The notes under the pieces were generated by a model. It made no database searches. It saw nothing but the letters and a program-made list of their open reading frames with translations, and had not been told where the DNA came from. Shown here in pieces: positions 9,002 through 16,326 of a DNA stretch of 55,813 nt. The stretch is taken from NCBI GenBank assembly GCA_900541835.1, contig UQLL01000016.1, positions 1-55,813 of the forward strand, given 5' to 3'. Origin of the DNA: an uncultured Porphyromonadaceae bacterium. Lineage in GTDB: Bacteria; Bacteroidota; Bacteroidia; Bacteroidales; Muribaculaceae. The position numbers and the translations under genes are program-made. Numbering within the stretch: position 1 is the first letter of the stretch; every line of letters starts with the position of its first letter.

Positions 9002-9382
9002 ATGGACAACGACAGACCCAAGAGATATTCCGACGAGGAGCTGGAAGAGTTCCGCATCCTCATCAACGAGAAGCTGGCCAAGGCCCGGAAGGAATACGAC
9101 ACCCTGCTCGAGCAGCTCGACGGCGACAAGTCCTCGGACGGCTCCGACACCGGCCGCCAGTTCAACGACATCTTCGACGAGAGCTCTTCGCACACCCAGC
9201 GTGCCGAGATCCAGCGCCTCATGACCCGCCAGCAGCAGTTCATAGAGAAACTGCAGGGCGCCCTGACGCGCATTGACAACAAGACCTACGGCATCTGCCG
9301 CGTCACCGGCGAGCTCATCCCCAAGGACCGCCTCCGCGCCGTCCCCCACGCCACCCTCTCCATCGAAGCCAAGCAGAAATAA
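9002..9382 (+). CDS. DksA/TraR-family regulator with degenerate zinc finger
   Basis: The 126-residue product has the DksA layout: a long coiled-coil N-terminal half (LEEFRILINEKLAKARKEYDTLL, then QRLMTRQQQFIEKLQGALTRI) and a C-terminal finger region beginning YGICRVTGELIPKDRLRAVPHATL. In DksA/TraR the finger normally has four zinc ligands, but here only Cys99 remains, so zinc binding as in E. coli DksA is unlikely. Proteins of this kind are common between ileS and lspA in Bacteroidales. By family knowledge it may bind the secondary channel of RNA polymerase; the acidic tip is not obvious. Confidence 0.85.
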   Translation: MDNDRPKRYSDEELEEFRILINEKLAKARKEYDTLLEQLDGDKSSDGSDTGRQFNDIFDESSSHTQRAEIQRLMTRQQQFIEKLQGALTRIDNKTYGICRVTGELIPKDRLRAVPHATLSIEAKQK

Positions 9383-9384
9383 TG

Positions 9385-9462
9385 TAAATTGTGCAATGTA
9401 CGATAACAGCGACGCACCAATGAGACGACACGGCCTCAATCGCTGTACATTGCACATTATAA
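9385..9462. repeat. Inverted repeat between the dksA-like gene and lspA
   Basis: TGTGCAATGTAC on the left arm is answered by GTACATTGCACA on the right arm, with AGCG/CGCT extending the pairing across a four-base bulge. The word resembles the dispersed 'acattgtacat' phrases also seen at 15150-15210. It may fold into a hairpin just before the lspA start. Confidence 0.6.
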
Positions 9463-9474
9463 CCACCTCCCGCT

Positions 9475-10197
9475 TTGGCAGAAGCTGAACCCCACAAGAT
9501 AATCGCGCACCGGGGACTGTGGGCTCTGCTCATAGTCCTGGCGGTGCTGGTGGCCGACCAGGCCCTCAAGATATGGGTCAAGACCTCGTTCTTCATGGGC
9601 GAGGACTACGAAATCACGCCCTGGTTCCACCTCAAGTTCATCGAAAACAACGGCATGGCCTTCGGGCTCGAACTGTGGAGCAAGATCGGCCTGACGGTGC
9701 TGCGCATCGTGGCCGTGGCCGTGCTGGTATGGATCCTGTGGACGCTCCGCAATACCCGCCGGCTGCGCACCGGCTTCATAGTGGCCCTGGCGCTCATCAC
9801 CGCCGGAGCCGCCGGCAACATCTTCGACTGCGTGCTCTACGGACGCATCTTCAACAACCCCATGCCGCCCGAAATCGCCACCATGTTCCCGGCCGACGGC
9901 GGCTACGCCCCACTCTTCGAGGGCCGCGTGGTCGACATGCTCTACTTCCCCTTCTGCTCCTGGACATGGCCCGACTGGATGCCCGCCATCGGCGGACAGC
10001 AGTTCGAGTTCTTCCAGTACATCTTCAACCTGGCCGACTCGTCTATATGCGTCGGAGTGCTGTTGCTCATCATCTTCTACAATAAAGATTTCTCGCTGAT
10101 GATGCAGATCATCGCGGGCTACGTGCCCGGCACCAAGGCCTGCCGCGAGCGCCGCGCCAACCTCATCTCCGGCATAGACCCGGACCGCCTGCCATGA
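9475..10197 (+). CDS. lspA: Signal peptidase II (lipoprotein signal peptidase)
   Basis: Cleaves the signal peptide of diacylglyceryl-modified prolipoproteins in the inner membrane. Motifs are ENNGMAFG (57-64), AGAAGNIFD (110-118) and the catalytic aspartates in GRVVDML (Asp154) and FNLADSSI (Asp188). Four hydrophobic segments are visible. The 240-residue length exceeds the E. coli enzyme because of a loop of about 30 residues between GNIFD and VVDML that is usual in Bacteroidetes. The start is the TTG at 9475: no in-frame ATG exists before the first membrane helix, and starting later would delete it. The stop overlaps the next start by four bases (ATGA). Confidence 0.93.
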   Translation: MAEAEPHKIIAHRGLWALLIVLAVLVADQALKIWVKTSFFMGEDYEITPWFHLKFIENNGMAFGLELWSKIGLTVLRIVAVAVLVWILWTLRNTRRLRTGFIVALALITAGAAGNIFDCVLYGRIFNNPMPPEIATMFPADGGYAPLFEGRVVDMLYFPFCSWTWPDWMPAIGGQQFEFFQYIFNLADSSICVGVLLLIIFYNKDFSLMMQIIAGYVPGTKACRERRANLISGIDPDRLP

Positions 10198-10955
10198 ACC
10201 GCAAGAGCCTGCTGCTCCCACTCGCGGGCGTCGCCCTGCTTGCCGCCTGCTCCTCCAGGCCGGACTACGTGCTGTCGGAGCGGAAAATGGCCGACGTGCT
10301 GGCCGACCTCACCGTGGCCGACCAGCTGGCACTGCGCAGCACCCGAGGCGACGGCGCCTTCGCCGACGACTCCGCCCGCAAAGTACTGCGCCAGGGCATT
10401 ATGCAGAAGAACGGCGTCAGCGAGGCCGAATTCGACTCCACCCTGGCTTGGTACGGACACCACCTCGACGACTATTCCAAGCTATATAAGGCAGTAGAGA
10501 AGCGGCTGGCCGACAAGCAGGCCAGGCTCAACAAGCAGGCCGGCGTACGCACCGACAACGCCAACAACCTGTGGCCGCTGCCGCAGATGCTCTCGTTCTC
10601 CCGCCACGACCTCAACCCCGGCTTCTCCTTCTCCCTGCCTGGCGACAAGCTCAAGGCCGGCAACACCCTGGTGTGGACCATGCGCCTGACAGGCTTCTCG
10701 GGCAACGCCACGGCCCTGCTCGGCGCCGAGTACCCCGACCAGGAGCTGCTCTACACCCGCCAGAGCATGCATGGCTCCGGCTCCCAGCGCATACAGCTCG
10801 AGCTGCCAGCCGACCGGCACCCCGTGCGCGTGATTGGCTACCTGCACTTCGCCACCATGCCCATGCAGCGCGTCTTCGTCGACTCCCTGACCCTGGAGGT
10901 GACCAAGCCCGTACCCGGCGCTCCGGCCCCGCTCACCATTCCACCAATGCGCTGA
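10194..10955 (+). CDS. DUF4296 lipoprotein
   Basis: A 253-residue product with a signal peptide ending in a lipobox (LLAAC, then SSRPDYVLSERKMADVLADLTVAD). The segment that follows (QGIMQKNGVSEAEFDSTLAWYGHHLDDYSKLYKAV, cited in parts) is the DUF4296 core. Its first codon overlaps the lspA stop, so translation is probably coupled and the two share a transcript, as is common in Bacteroidales. Being a lipoprotein, it depends on its neighbour LspA for maturation. The C-terminal half has predicted beta strands and ends in a proline-rich tail. Its function is unknown. Confidence 0.85.
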   Translation: MNRKSLLLPLAGVALLAACSSRPDYVLSERKMADVLADLTVADQLALRSTRGDGAFADDSARKVLRQGIMQKNGVSEAEFDSTLAWYGHHLDDYSKLYKAVEKRLADKQARLNKQAGVRTDNANNLWPLPQMLSFSRHDLNPGFSFSLPGDKLKAGNTLVWTMRLTGFSGNATALLGAEYPDQELLYTRQSMHGSGSQRIQLELPADRHPVRVIGYLHFATMPMQRVFVDSLTLEVTKPVPGAPAPLTIPPMR

Positions 10956-11476
10956 CGACCCATCGGACACCCTTATACCGAGCTGAAGCTCGGTGGCAAT
11001 TCCAAAGAATAGACCAGCCCCTACCCGGCATCCGATTCGGGGAAAACGTTGGTTTTCCCTTTATTTTGGCATCCGCTTCAGCACGGTGCTTCCCTCATCA
11101 ACGCAGCACCCACAGCTTTTTCACCTAAGGAAAAAGAAGAACAAGTAAAAAATGAAAAATAATTAGCTGTGTATGTAAAATAATTACAAATTTTTTCTTA
11201 TTTGAGCAAACTCGGTGATTTTCAGAGGGGTTTGAAGAGGCGTGGGTACCAATCGTGTACTTTTGTGGAAGTTGACGGAAAGCCGAGTAAATTTAATTTT
11301 AGATTTTTTGGCTTGCGTTAAGGATTTCAACTGTCGCAATTTGTCTATTTTTACCTATGCCAACACTGGAAAGTACACTTTCTCACACCCCCATAATCGG
11401 CGTCATTATGAAGTAGCCGTAGATCCAATTCGTAATTTTACGCACAAAAGTACTCAACATATTTGATACTTAATAA

Positions 11477-11526
11477 TGTCAGATGACTAAATCTGCACTA
11501 AATCTAAAATACACTGTGATACAGAA
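11477..11526 (+). repeat. Flanking direct repeat, copy 1
   Basis: It begins TGTCAGATGACTAAATCT and, after an extra 11 bases that themselves repeat ACTAAATCT, continues AAAATACACTGTGATACAGAA in near agreement with 13893-13931. About 40 of 45 aligned bases match by eye. The two copies bracket the membrane-protein gene and most of the DUF3800 pseudogene. Confidence 0.6.
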
Positions 11527-11642
11527 AAGTTCCCTTGCCCGATATGAAGAAATCGTAAACGATGCCTTGATATATTTCGTGAGATATTGTTTTCGTAAAC
11601 AAAAAAATTTGACGCATCGACCTCCCTGTCAAAAAATTTTCG

Positions 11643-11650
11643 TATCTTTG
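11643..11650 (+). promoter_or_regulatory. Probable -7 box of the island membrane-protein gene
   Basis: TATCTTTG followed by GCACAACC fits a Bacteroidetes -7 element and would give a leader of about 90 bases. No good TTTG sits at the expected distance; the nearest (11608-11611) is 31 bases away, so the promoter is only tentative. Confidence 0.4.
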
Positions 11651-11747
11651 CACAACCATTAGCGACTTGTTATAAGACGCCGTCTTAGTATGAGTCTTGT
11701 TACGCCGCTATGACATGATCATCATTCCTTAAAACCATCTAATACCT

Positions 11748-13376
11748 ATGGGCAAACCAAACATTGAAGATGATGACCGCTACGAATTCAAAGGGGTCAA
11801 GATAGCTCACGAGCTTATGGTGGACATCCTTGGAGCCTTGATTCCGGGAGCGCTCTTCCTGTTCTGCACCATCGTTTGCATAGTGTTTCCTCTTATTTGC
11901 TATGCTACACCCAACAACAATTTCGGATTTCTGATGAAGGACGGAGACTGGTTTTGGATTGTGGCATTCCTCTCATTTCTTATCTTGTCGTATGTTATAG
12001 GTCTTATTTTCTATAGAGCCGACATAAAGGTGCCGGACCGTCGCGACATCCGTCGAGAACAGAAAAAGAAGCTTAAGGCTTTGTTGAACAAGATGCCTAA
12101 AACGGATATTAATGCAGCTTACAATTATGTGGCAGAACTTCTAATTAATGAAATAGAACCTCTTAGAAAATGTTTAAGTGTATACTTGTCTGAGCATCCA
12201 AAGGAAGGTAATTCTACATATAACAGTGAATTTATCAATAGTTGCAATGTCTGCATAAAAGAACTCTCAGTTTCAAAAAAAGATAACTGTATCCAAGGTG
12301 GCAATACTGCTTCTTTACAGAAAAGTCTGTTAAAAGTGCTTTTCCCAGAAAGTGATTTTACAAAAACCAATACTTCATCTGAAAAGAATAATAAAAAGGT
12401 TAAGAATTTGTTTAGTGAGGCTGGATATATACCCAATTCTGTACAAAAAGTCATTAGACAAGCGACCAAAATATTACCCAAAGTTAGATTTCGACTTATT
12501 GTTCATCAGTTTAAAGCTTGTAAAGCAAAAAGAATCTGTTTAAACAGATTGATTATATGCTATATGATTCTTCATATGCAAAACGAGTCTGGATGTGCGA
12601 CTGAAGATAGATGTGATTTCCCGTATATGAGCTATTATAAATATCTTCTAAAAAGAGAATTAAAAGACTTGCTTAAATATGTCAAATGGTGTACCCCTGC
12701 AACACGCACTAAAAATCAGTTGAATCAATATAAAATTGAACTTCAATTACATGTTCCTAATGCATTTTCAATAATAACAAAGAATGAATCTCATATTAGA
12801 ATGGCCTCTTCATCTTGGCATGTGGCGAGAGTGGTAGTGCTTATGTCAGGAATTATGGCTGGAATAATGTTGTGTTTAGCTGTCTGCGGAGCAATCAGTT
12901 ATGATAATGATATTGAGAAACTCAATAAAACAGAACAACAAAGGGGAGAAAAGATTGTTGTAAATTATCACGAAGGCTCAAAGCATCAAATAGAAGTAAT
13001 TCCAAAAGGAGAAACTAAAAATCACAATTTGGGAAGTTCACAAAAGACCTTAAATTCGGAATGCGAATTTGTTAATTTTATAAATACCAGTATTCCTTTC
13101 TTGTTTAAGACCGATCTCGCAAATAAATATCTTGCTGTGTTATTCCCAATTTTCACTCTTCTTCTGGGATGTTATATCTTAAGCAGGGTTCCTAAATTTA
13201 TCCATTACCAAAGACTTAGAGAGATATATTATACCATGTCGATTTATAAGTTATGGGAGGATGCGAAATGCCATAGAGATGAACGATACAAGCAAAACCT
13301 TGCTATTAGACGGGCAGAGGTTGGTATGCCGCCAATGCCATCAGATAATATGCCTCCAAATATGAATTCCTTTTAA
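11748..13376 (+). CDS. Unrecognised four-helix membrane protein of an AT-rich island
   Basis: I do not recognise this 542-residue protein. Two hydrophobic helices lie at about residues 28-53 (VDILGALIPGALFLFCTIVC) and 66-88 (FWIVAFLSFLILSYVIGLIF). A long charged, probably cytoplasmic middle of about 270 residues follows, with KVPDRRDIRREQKKKLKAL, DRCDFPYMSYYKYLLKRELK and NESHIRMASSSWHVARV as the most motif-like stretches. Two more helices are near 360-382 and 460-480, and a short cytoplasmic tail ends in MPPMPSDNMPPNMNSF. Composition is far lower in GC than the neighbours, and codons end in A or T, indicating transfer. The layout (helix pairs around a soluble core) is compatible with a membrane effector or sensor, but no catalytic motif is visible. 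Confidence 0.75.
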   Translation: MGKPNIEDDDRYEFKGVKIAHELMVDILGALIPGALFLFCTIVCIVFPLICYATPNNNFGFLMKDGDWFWIVAFLSFLILSYVIGLIFYRADIKVPDRRDIRREQKKKLKALLNKMPKTDINAAYNYVAELLINEIEPLRKCLSVYLSEHPKEGNSTYNSEFINSCNVCIKELSVSKKDNCIQGGNTASLQKSLLKVLFPESDFTKTNTSSEKNNKKVKNLFSEAGYIPNSVQKVIRQATKILPKVRFRLIVHQFKACKAKRICLNRLIICYMILHMQNESGCATEDRCDFPYMSYYKYLLKRELKDLLKYVKWCTPATRTKNQLNQYKIELQLHVPNAFSIITKNESHIRMASSSWHVARVVVLMSGIMAGIMLCLAVCGAISYDNDIEKLNKTEQQRGEKIVVNYHEGSKHQIEVIPKGETKNHNLGSSQKTLNSECEFVNFINTSIPFLFKTDLANKYLAVLFPIFTLLLGCYILSRVPKFIHYQRLREIYYTMSIYKLWEDAKCHRDERYKQNLAIRRAEVGMPPMPSDNMPPNMNSF

Positions 13377-13382
13377 AGGAAC

Positions 13383-13995
13383 GATATTTATTACTTCGAT
13401 GAAGCCCGGCTTTACCGGCTCAGACCTCAGCAACGCGAATCAGCCGTATTTCTGTCTTGGATCTGCAAGATTTACAGATGATGAGATTCTGCAAATCAAA
13501 AATGACCTGACCTTACATGATGATACAGAACTGCACTCCAAGAAACTTTATAAATCATCCAGAGGACAGAAACGCATTCGTGCTTTGCTGGAACATCCTC
13601 TTATGGATAAAAAGCACTTCAAGATTGGAATAGCCCTGAAAAGATATTGCGTGTATGCCTAGATAGTCGATGTGTTGATAGAGACTATGGCGAATAGTCT
13701 TGGGGAGAATATCTATGCCAACCGAACCTCGCTCGTCATGGCGAATCTTCTCTATACATTTGCCGTACATCATCCAAATCAGCAACGGAAGACGTCGGCG
13801 GTTTTCAATCGGCATCTCCGCCATCTACAGCAGGAGCATCAATATGACATATTTCATGCCTTTCAGCTTCCACATCACATGGCTCTTGATACTGTCAGAA
13901 GACTAAATCTAAAATACATTGCGATGCGGAACATCGAATATCCGTGTCGCCGAAAGATGCGCAACCGGGGACGGTTGTTCACATCTTACGACTGA
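13383..13995 (+). pseudogene. DUF3800-like gene broken by a frameshift and an amber codon
   Basis: Joining frames gives a recognisable DUF3800 protein. NDIYYFDEA is read from 13383 in one frame; GFTGSDLSNANQPYFCLGSARF follows in the next frame from about 13408, consistent with one extra C in the CCC run at 13405-13407. The same frame then meets TAG at 13660-13662, between RYCVYA and IVDVLIETMANSLGENIY, where CAG (Gln) would keep it open to 13995. ELHSKKLYKSSRG and TSLVMANLLYTFAV are typical of the family. No start codon precedes DIYYFDE after the stop of the upstream gene. An 87-residue piece starting at 13399 could be made but lacks the DE-containing N terminus. Confidence 0.7.
13893..13931 (+). 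repeat. Flanking direct repeat, copy 2
   Basis: TGTCAGAAGACTAAATCT then AAAATACATTGCGATGCGGAA, matching 11477-11526 apart from an 11-base insertion in copy 1 and a few substitutions. It lies in the 3' part of the DUF3800 pseudogene. Confidence 0.6.
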
Positions 13996-14040
13996 ACACG
14001 GTCATTCCATGTCCCGCAGGAATGCAATCCACGGGAATAG

Positions 14041-14328
14041 ATAGAGTCCGGCCTGACAGGCACAGACACCATTGTCAACGTTCAACCCTCTACCCGATAT
14101 GCCTTCATGGTACGGGCGACCGACCGTGCCGGCAACGTGGAGCGGAAAGAGCCGCAGGCAGAGCTTATCTATAACGACGGCAACATAAGTCTCGGCTTGG
14201 AAACCGTAGGCTCCGACAGCCTGACGGATGATGACGTGCTGTATGACTTGCAGGGACGACGCGTTTACAGGCGCCCCGAACCCGGTATATACATACGTGC
14301 AGGCCGGAAAATCCTGATCACACGATAA
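14041..14328 (+). pseudogene. 3' remnant of a fibronectin-like surface protein with a C-terminal tail
   Basis: The frame is open from 14041, right after an in-frame TAG, and reads IESGLTGTDTIVNVQPSTRY then AFMVRATDRAGN, the last strands of a fibronectin type III-like domain. It ends with VLYDLQGRRVYRRPEPGIYI and RAGRKILITR, the closing motif found on many exported Bacteroidales proteins (DLQGRRV...GIYI...GKK form). The only ATG (14107) lies inside the domain, so there is no signal peptide and no 5' part. It is best read as the surviving tail of a larger secreted protein, cut when the island was formed. Confidence 0.65.
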
Positions 14329-14363
14329 ACGCCGCAATTATCCACAACATCTATATCTATATG

Positions 14364-14400
14364 CGAGGATGCGCCCGCAGGCAACGCGGACGCATCCTCG
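14364..14400. terminator. Hairpin between convergent genes
   Basis: CGAGGATGCG (14364-14373) pairs perfectly with CGCATCCTCG (14391-14400) between the plus-strand remnant and minus-strand aroE. There is no clear T tract. The arm and loop words GATGCGCCCGCAG recur in the hairpin at 39575-39610. Confidence 0.6.
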
Positions 14401-14415
14401 TATCTTATGGACGTG

Positions 14416-15144
14416 TTATGGCGCGGTCCAGAAGCGCCAGGCGGCGTCGGCCTGAAGGTGGAGCATGCGCAGGCCGTTGCAGACGCGTGCGCCCCGGCTG
14501 CGGCAGGCGGCCATGAATGCGGTTTCCTCCGGGTTGTAGACGAGGTCGAAGCAGCGGTGGCGCTCCCCTATCGCCCGGTACGGCAGGTCGGGGCGGGAGT
14601 CAATGTCAGGCCACATTCCCTGCGGAGTGGCATTGACGAGCAGGGGTGTGTCGGCCACCAGGACCGGGGTGAGGTCGGCGTACGTTAACGGGCCTTTGCG
14701 GGAGACGATGCGGTATGGTATCTGTCGGCGCGAGAGGGCTGCGCAGACTGCCTTGGAGGCGCCCCCGCTGCCGAGCACCAGGGCGCGGGATGGTTGCTCA
14801 TCCTGCAACAGCTCGCCCAGGGCCGTGTCAAAGCCTTCCATGTCGGTGTTATGGCCGATGAGGATGCCGCCTTTTTCGATGCGGACGGTATTGACGGCTC
14901 CCACCTCCCGCGCCTCGTCGGTAAGGGTAGCCAAGCAGGGCAGAATGGCTTCCTTATAAGGTATGGTGACGTTGAAGCCGCGCAGCTCAGGCTGTTGCCG
15001 AAGCAGCTCCGACAACGCGTCTATGCCAGGCAGCTCGAAGTTGAGATAACGACAGTCGAGGCCATTCCTGGCGAACTTTTCGGCGAAGTAGCGGGCCGAG
15101 AAGGAGTGCCCCAGCCGCAAGCCGATTAGACCGTAGAGTTCCAT
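14416..15144 (-). CDS. aroE: Shikimate dehydrogenase
   Basis: Reduces 3-dehydroshikimate to shikimate with NADPH in aromatic amino acid synthesis. The 242-residue protein has the substrate-binding start LIGLRLGHSFSARYF, the catalytic lysine in GFNVTIPYKEAIL, GAVNTV, the GHNTDMEGF motif with the second catalytic aspartate, and the Rossmann turn VLGSGGASKAV. The length is slightly short of the 270 usual in E. coli but normal for Bacteroidales. It is downstream of galE on the same strand, with a 70-base gap containing repeats. Confidence 0.93.
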   Translation of the reverse strand: MELYGLIGLRLGHSFSARYFAEKFARNGLDCRYLNFELPGIDALSELLRQQPELRGFNVTIPYKEAILPCLATLTDEAREVGAVNTVRIEKGGILIGHNTDMEGFDTALGELLQDEQPSRALVLGSGGASKAVCAALSRRQIPYRIVSRKGPLTYADLTPVLVADTPLLVNATPQGMWPDIDSRPDLPYRAIGERHRCFDLVYNPEETAFMAACRSRGARVCNGLRMLHLQADAAWRFWTAP

Positions 15145-15155
15145 GAATGCACAAT

Positions 15156-15187
15156 GTTACAGCTTCGCGGCGTTACAGCTTCGCGGC
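15156..15187. repeat. Two 16-base tandem repeats between aroE and galE
   Basis: The unit GTTACAGCTTCGCGGC occurs twice head to tail (15156-15171 and 15172-15187). It is flanked by CACAATGT and ACATTGTAC, which can pair and would lift the repeats into a stem-loop. Confidence 0.7.
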
Positions 15188-15214
15188 GCATTGCGCTACA
15201 TTGTACATGTGAAT

Positions 15215-16240
15215 TTATTTCATGAGGCTCTGCTGCCAGCGCCAGGCGCTTTCGAGGGTGCGCTCGATGGGAGTCTCGGCCTTCCAGCCGAGAACCTCGT
15301 TGGCCTTGCGGGGGTCGGCCCAGATCTGCTCGATGTCGCCCTGGCGGCGCTCTCCGATCTTGTAGGGAACCTTGACGCCGGTGGCCTTTTCGAAGGCGTT
15401 GATGAGGCCGAGCACGGAGCAGCCGTTGCCGGTGCCGAGGTTGAAGACTTCGAGGCTGGGGGTGTCCTTCTTGTAGAGCAGGCGCTTGAGGGCCACTACG
15501 TGAGCCTTGGCCAGGTCGTTGACGTCGATGTAGTCGCGGATGCAGGAGCCGTCAGGAGTGTTGTAATCGTCGCCGAAGACGGTCAGCTCCTTGCGTATGC
15601 CGGCCGCTGCCTGGGTCAGGTATGGCACGAGGTTCTGCGGCACTCCGTTGGGGAGCTCGCCGATGCAGGCCGACGGGTGTGCGCCGATGGGGTTGAAATA
15701 GCGCAGCAGGATGCTGCGGATGGGAGCGCCGGAGGTAATGACGTCCTCGATTATCTCCTCGGAGATCTGCTTGGTGGCGCCATAGGGGGAGGTGGGGCGT
15801 TTTACGGGCGCGGTCTCGTCGATGGGGTTGCGGTCGGGCTCGCCGTAGACGGTGCAGGAGGAGGAAAAGACGATTCCCTTGACTCCGTAGAGGGGCATGA
15901 GGTCGAGGAGGTTGAGCAGCCCGTTGAGGTTGTTGCGGTAGTAGAGGATGGGCTTGTGGACGCTCTCGCCGACGGCCTTGGAGGCGGCGAAGTTGATGAT
16001 GCCCTCGATATTGGGGTGCTCGTCGAAGAGGCGCTTGAGCTGGCTCAGGTCGGTGATGTCGCCGTGGAAGAAGGCAGGGCGCTCGCCGACGATGCGGGTG
16101 ATGCCGTCGAGGACGTCGAGGCTGGAGTTGGAGAGGTTGTCGACGATGACGACGTCGAAGCCGTTGCACATGAGCTCGACCACGGTGTGGGAGCCGATAT
16201 AGCCGGTGCCTCCGGTTACGAGGATTTTTGTCTTTGCCAT
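15215..16240 (-). CDS. galE: UDP-glucose 4-epimerase
   Basis: Interconverts UDP-glucose and UDP-galactose using bound NAD. The ATG at 16238-16240 (MAKTKILVTGGTGYIGSHT) puts the GGTGYIG nucleotide loop at residues 10-16, as usual; the longer frame upstream is non-coding. The catalytic serine region is VFSSSCTVYG and the YxxxK pair is in SPYGATK. The length of 341 residues is typical. It lies downstream of a sugar nucleotidyltransferase on the same strand, which suggests supply of nucleotide sugars for surface polysaccharide. Confidence 0.94.
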   Translation of the reverse strand: MAKTKILVTGGTGYIGSHTVVELMCNGFDVVIVDNLSNSSLDVLDGITRIVGERPAFFHGDITDLSQLKRLFDEHPNIEGIINFAASKAVGESVHKPILYYRNNLNGLLNLLDLMPLYGVKGIVFSSSCTVYGEPDRNPIDETAPVKRPTSPYGATKQISEEIIEDVITSGAPIRSILLRYFNPIGAHPSACIGELPNGVPQNLVPYLTQAAAGIRKELTVFGDDYNTPDGSCIRDYIDVNDLAKAHVVALKRLLYKKDTPSLEVFNLGTGNGCSVLGLINAFEKATGVKVPYKIGERRQGDIEQIWADPRKANEVLGWKAETPIERTLESAWRWQQSLMK

Positions 16241-16259
16241 AGCAGTTTGAATGGGAATT

Positions 16260-16316
16260 AAAGCTGAGAGTAGGGCAAGCCCCCAAAGGGGCAAATGTCT
16301 CTCAGCTCTCAGCTTT
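16260..16316. repeat. Inverted repeat of the AGCTGAGAG family
   Basis: AAAGCTGAGAG (16260-16270) and CTCTCAGCTTT (16306-16316) form an 11-base stem between galE and the nucleotidyltransferase gene. A second short palindrome (GCCCCCAAAGGGGC) sits within. The same word occurs at 37047, 39204 and 48918. Confidence 0.7.
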
Positions 16317-16326
16317 TAGAACGGGG

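Larger units (their letters stand above)
10956..11747. other. Non-coding stretch leading into the AT-rich island
   Basis: About 790 bases without a convincing gene. The first part holds a hairpin (ACCGAGC/GCTCGGT, 10977-10994). From about 11130 the sequence becomes much richer in A and T than the rest of the window. A TACTTTTG box at 11258-11265 resembles a -7 element with a TTTG 23 bases upstream. Copy 1 of the flanking repeat lies at 11477-11526. The open frame at 11242-11466 has no recognisable features and was not called. Confidence 0.6.

Noticed and set aside
11242..11466. A 74-codon frame in the AT-rich stretch
   Set aside because: No start context, no motif and no homology that I recognise; the frame is short enough to be chance in this composition.
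11130..14400. Complete phage or integrative element
   Set aside because: No integrase, transposase, attachment site by a tRNA or structural gene is present; only an island with a repeat and remnants can be supported.
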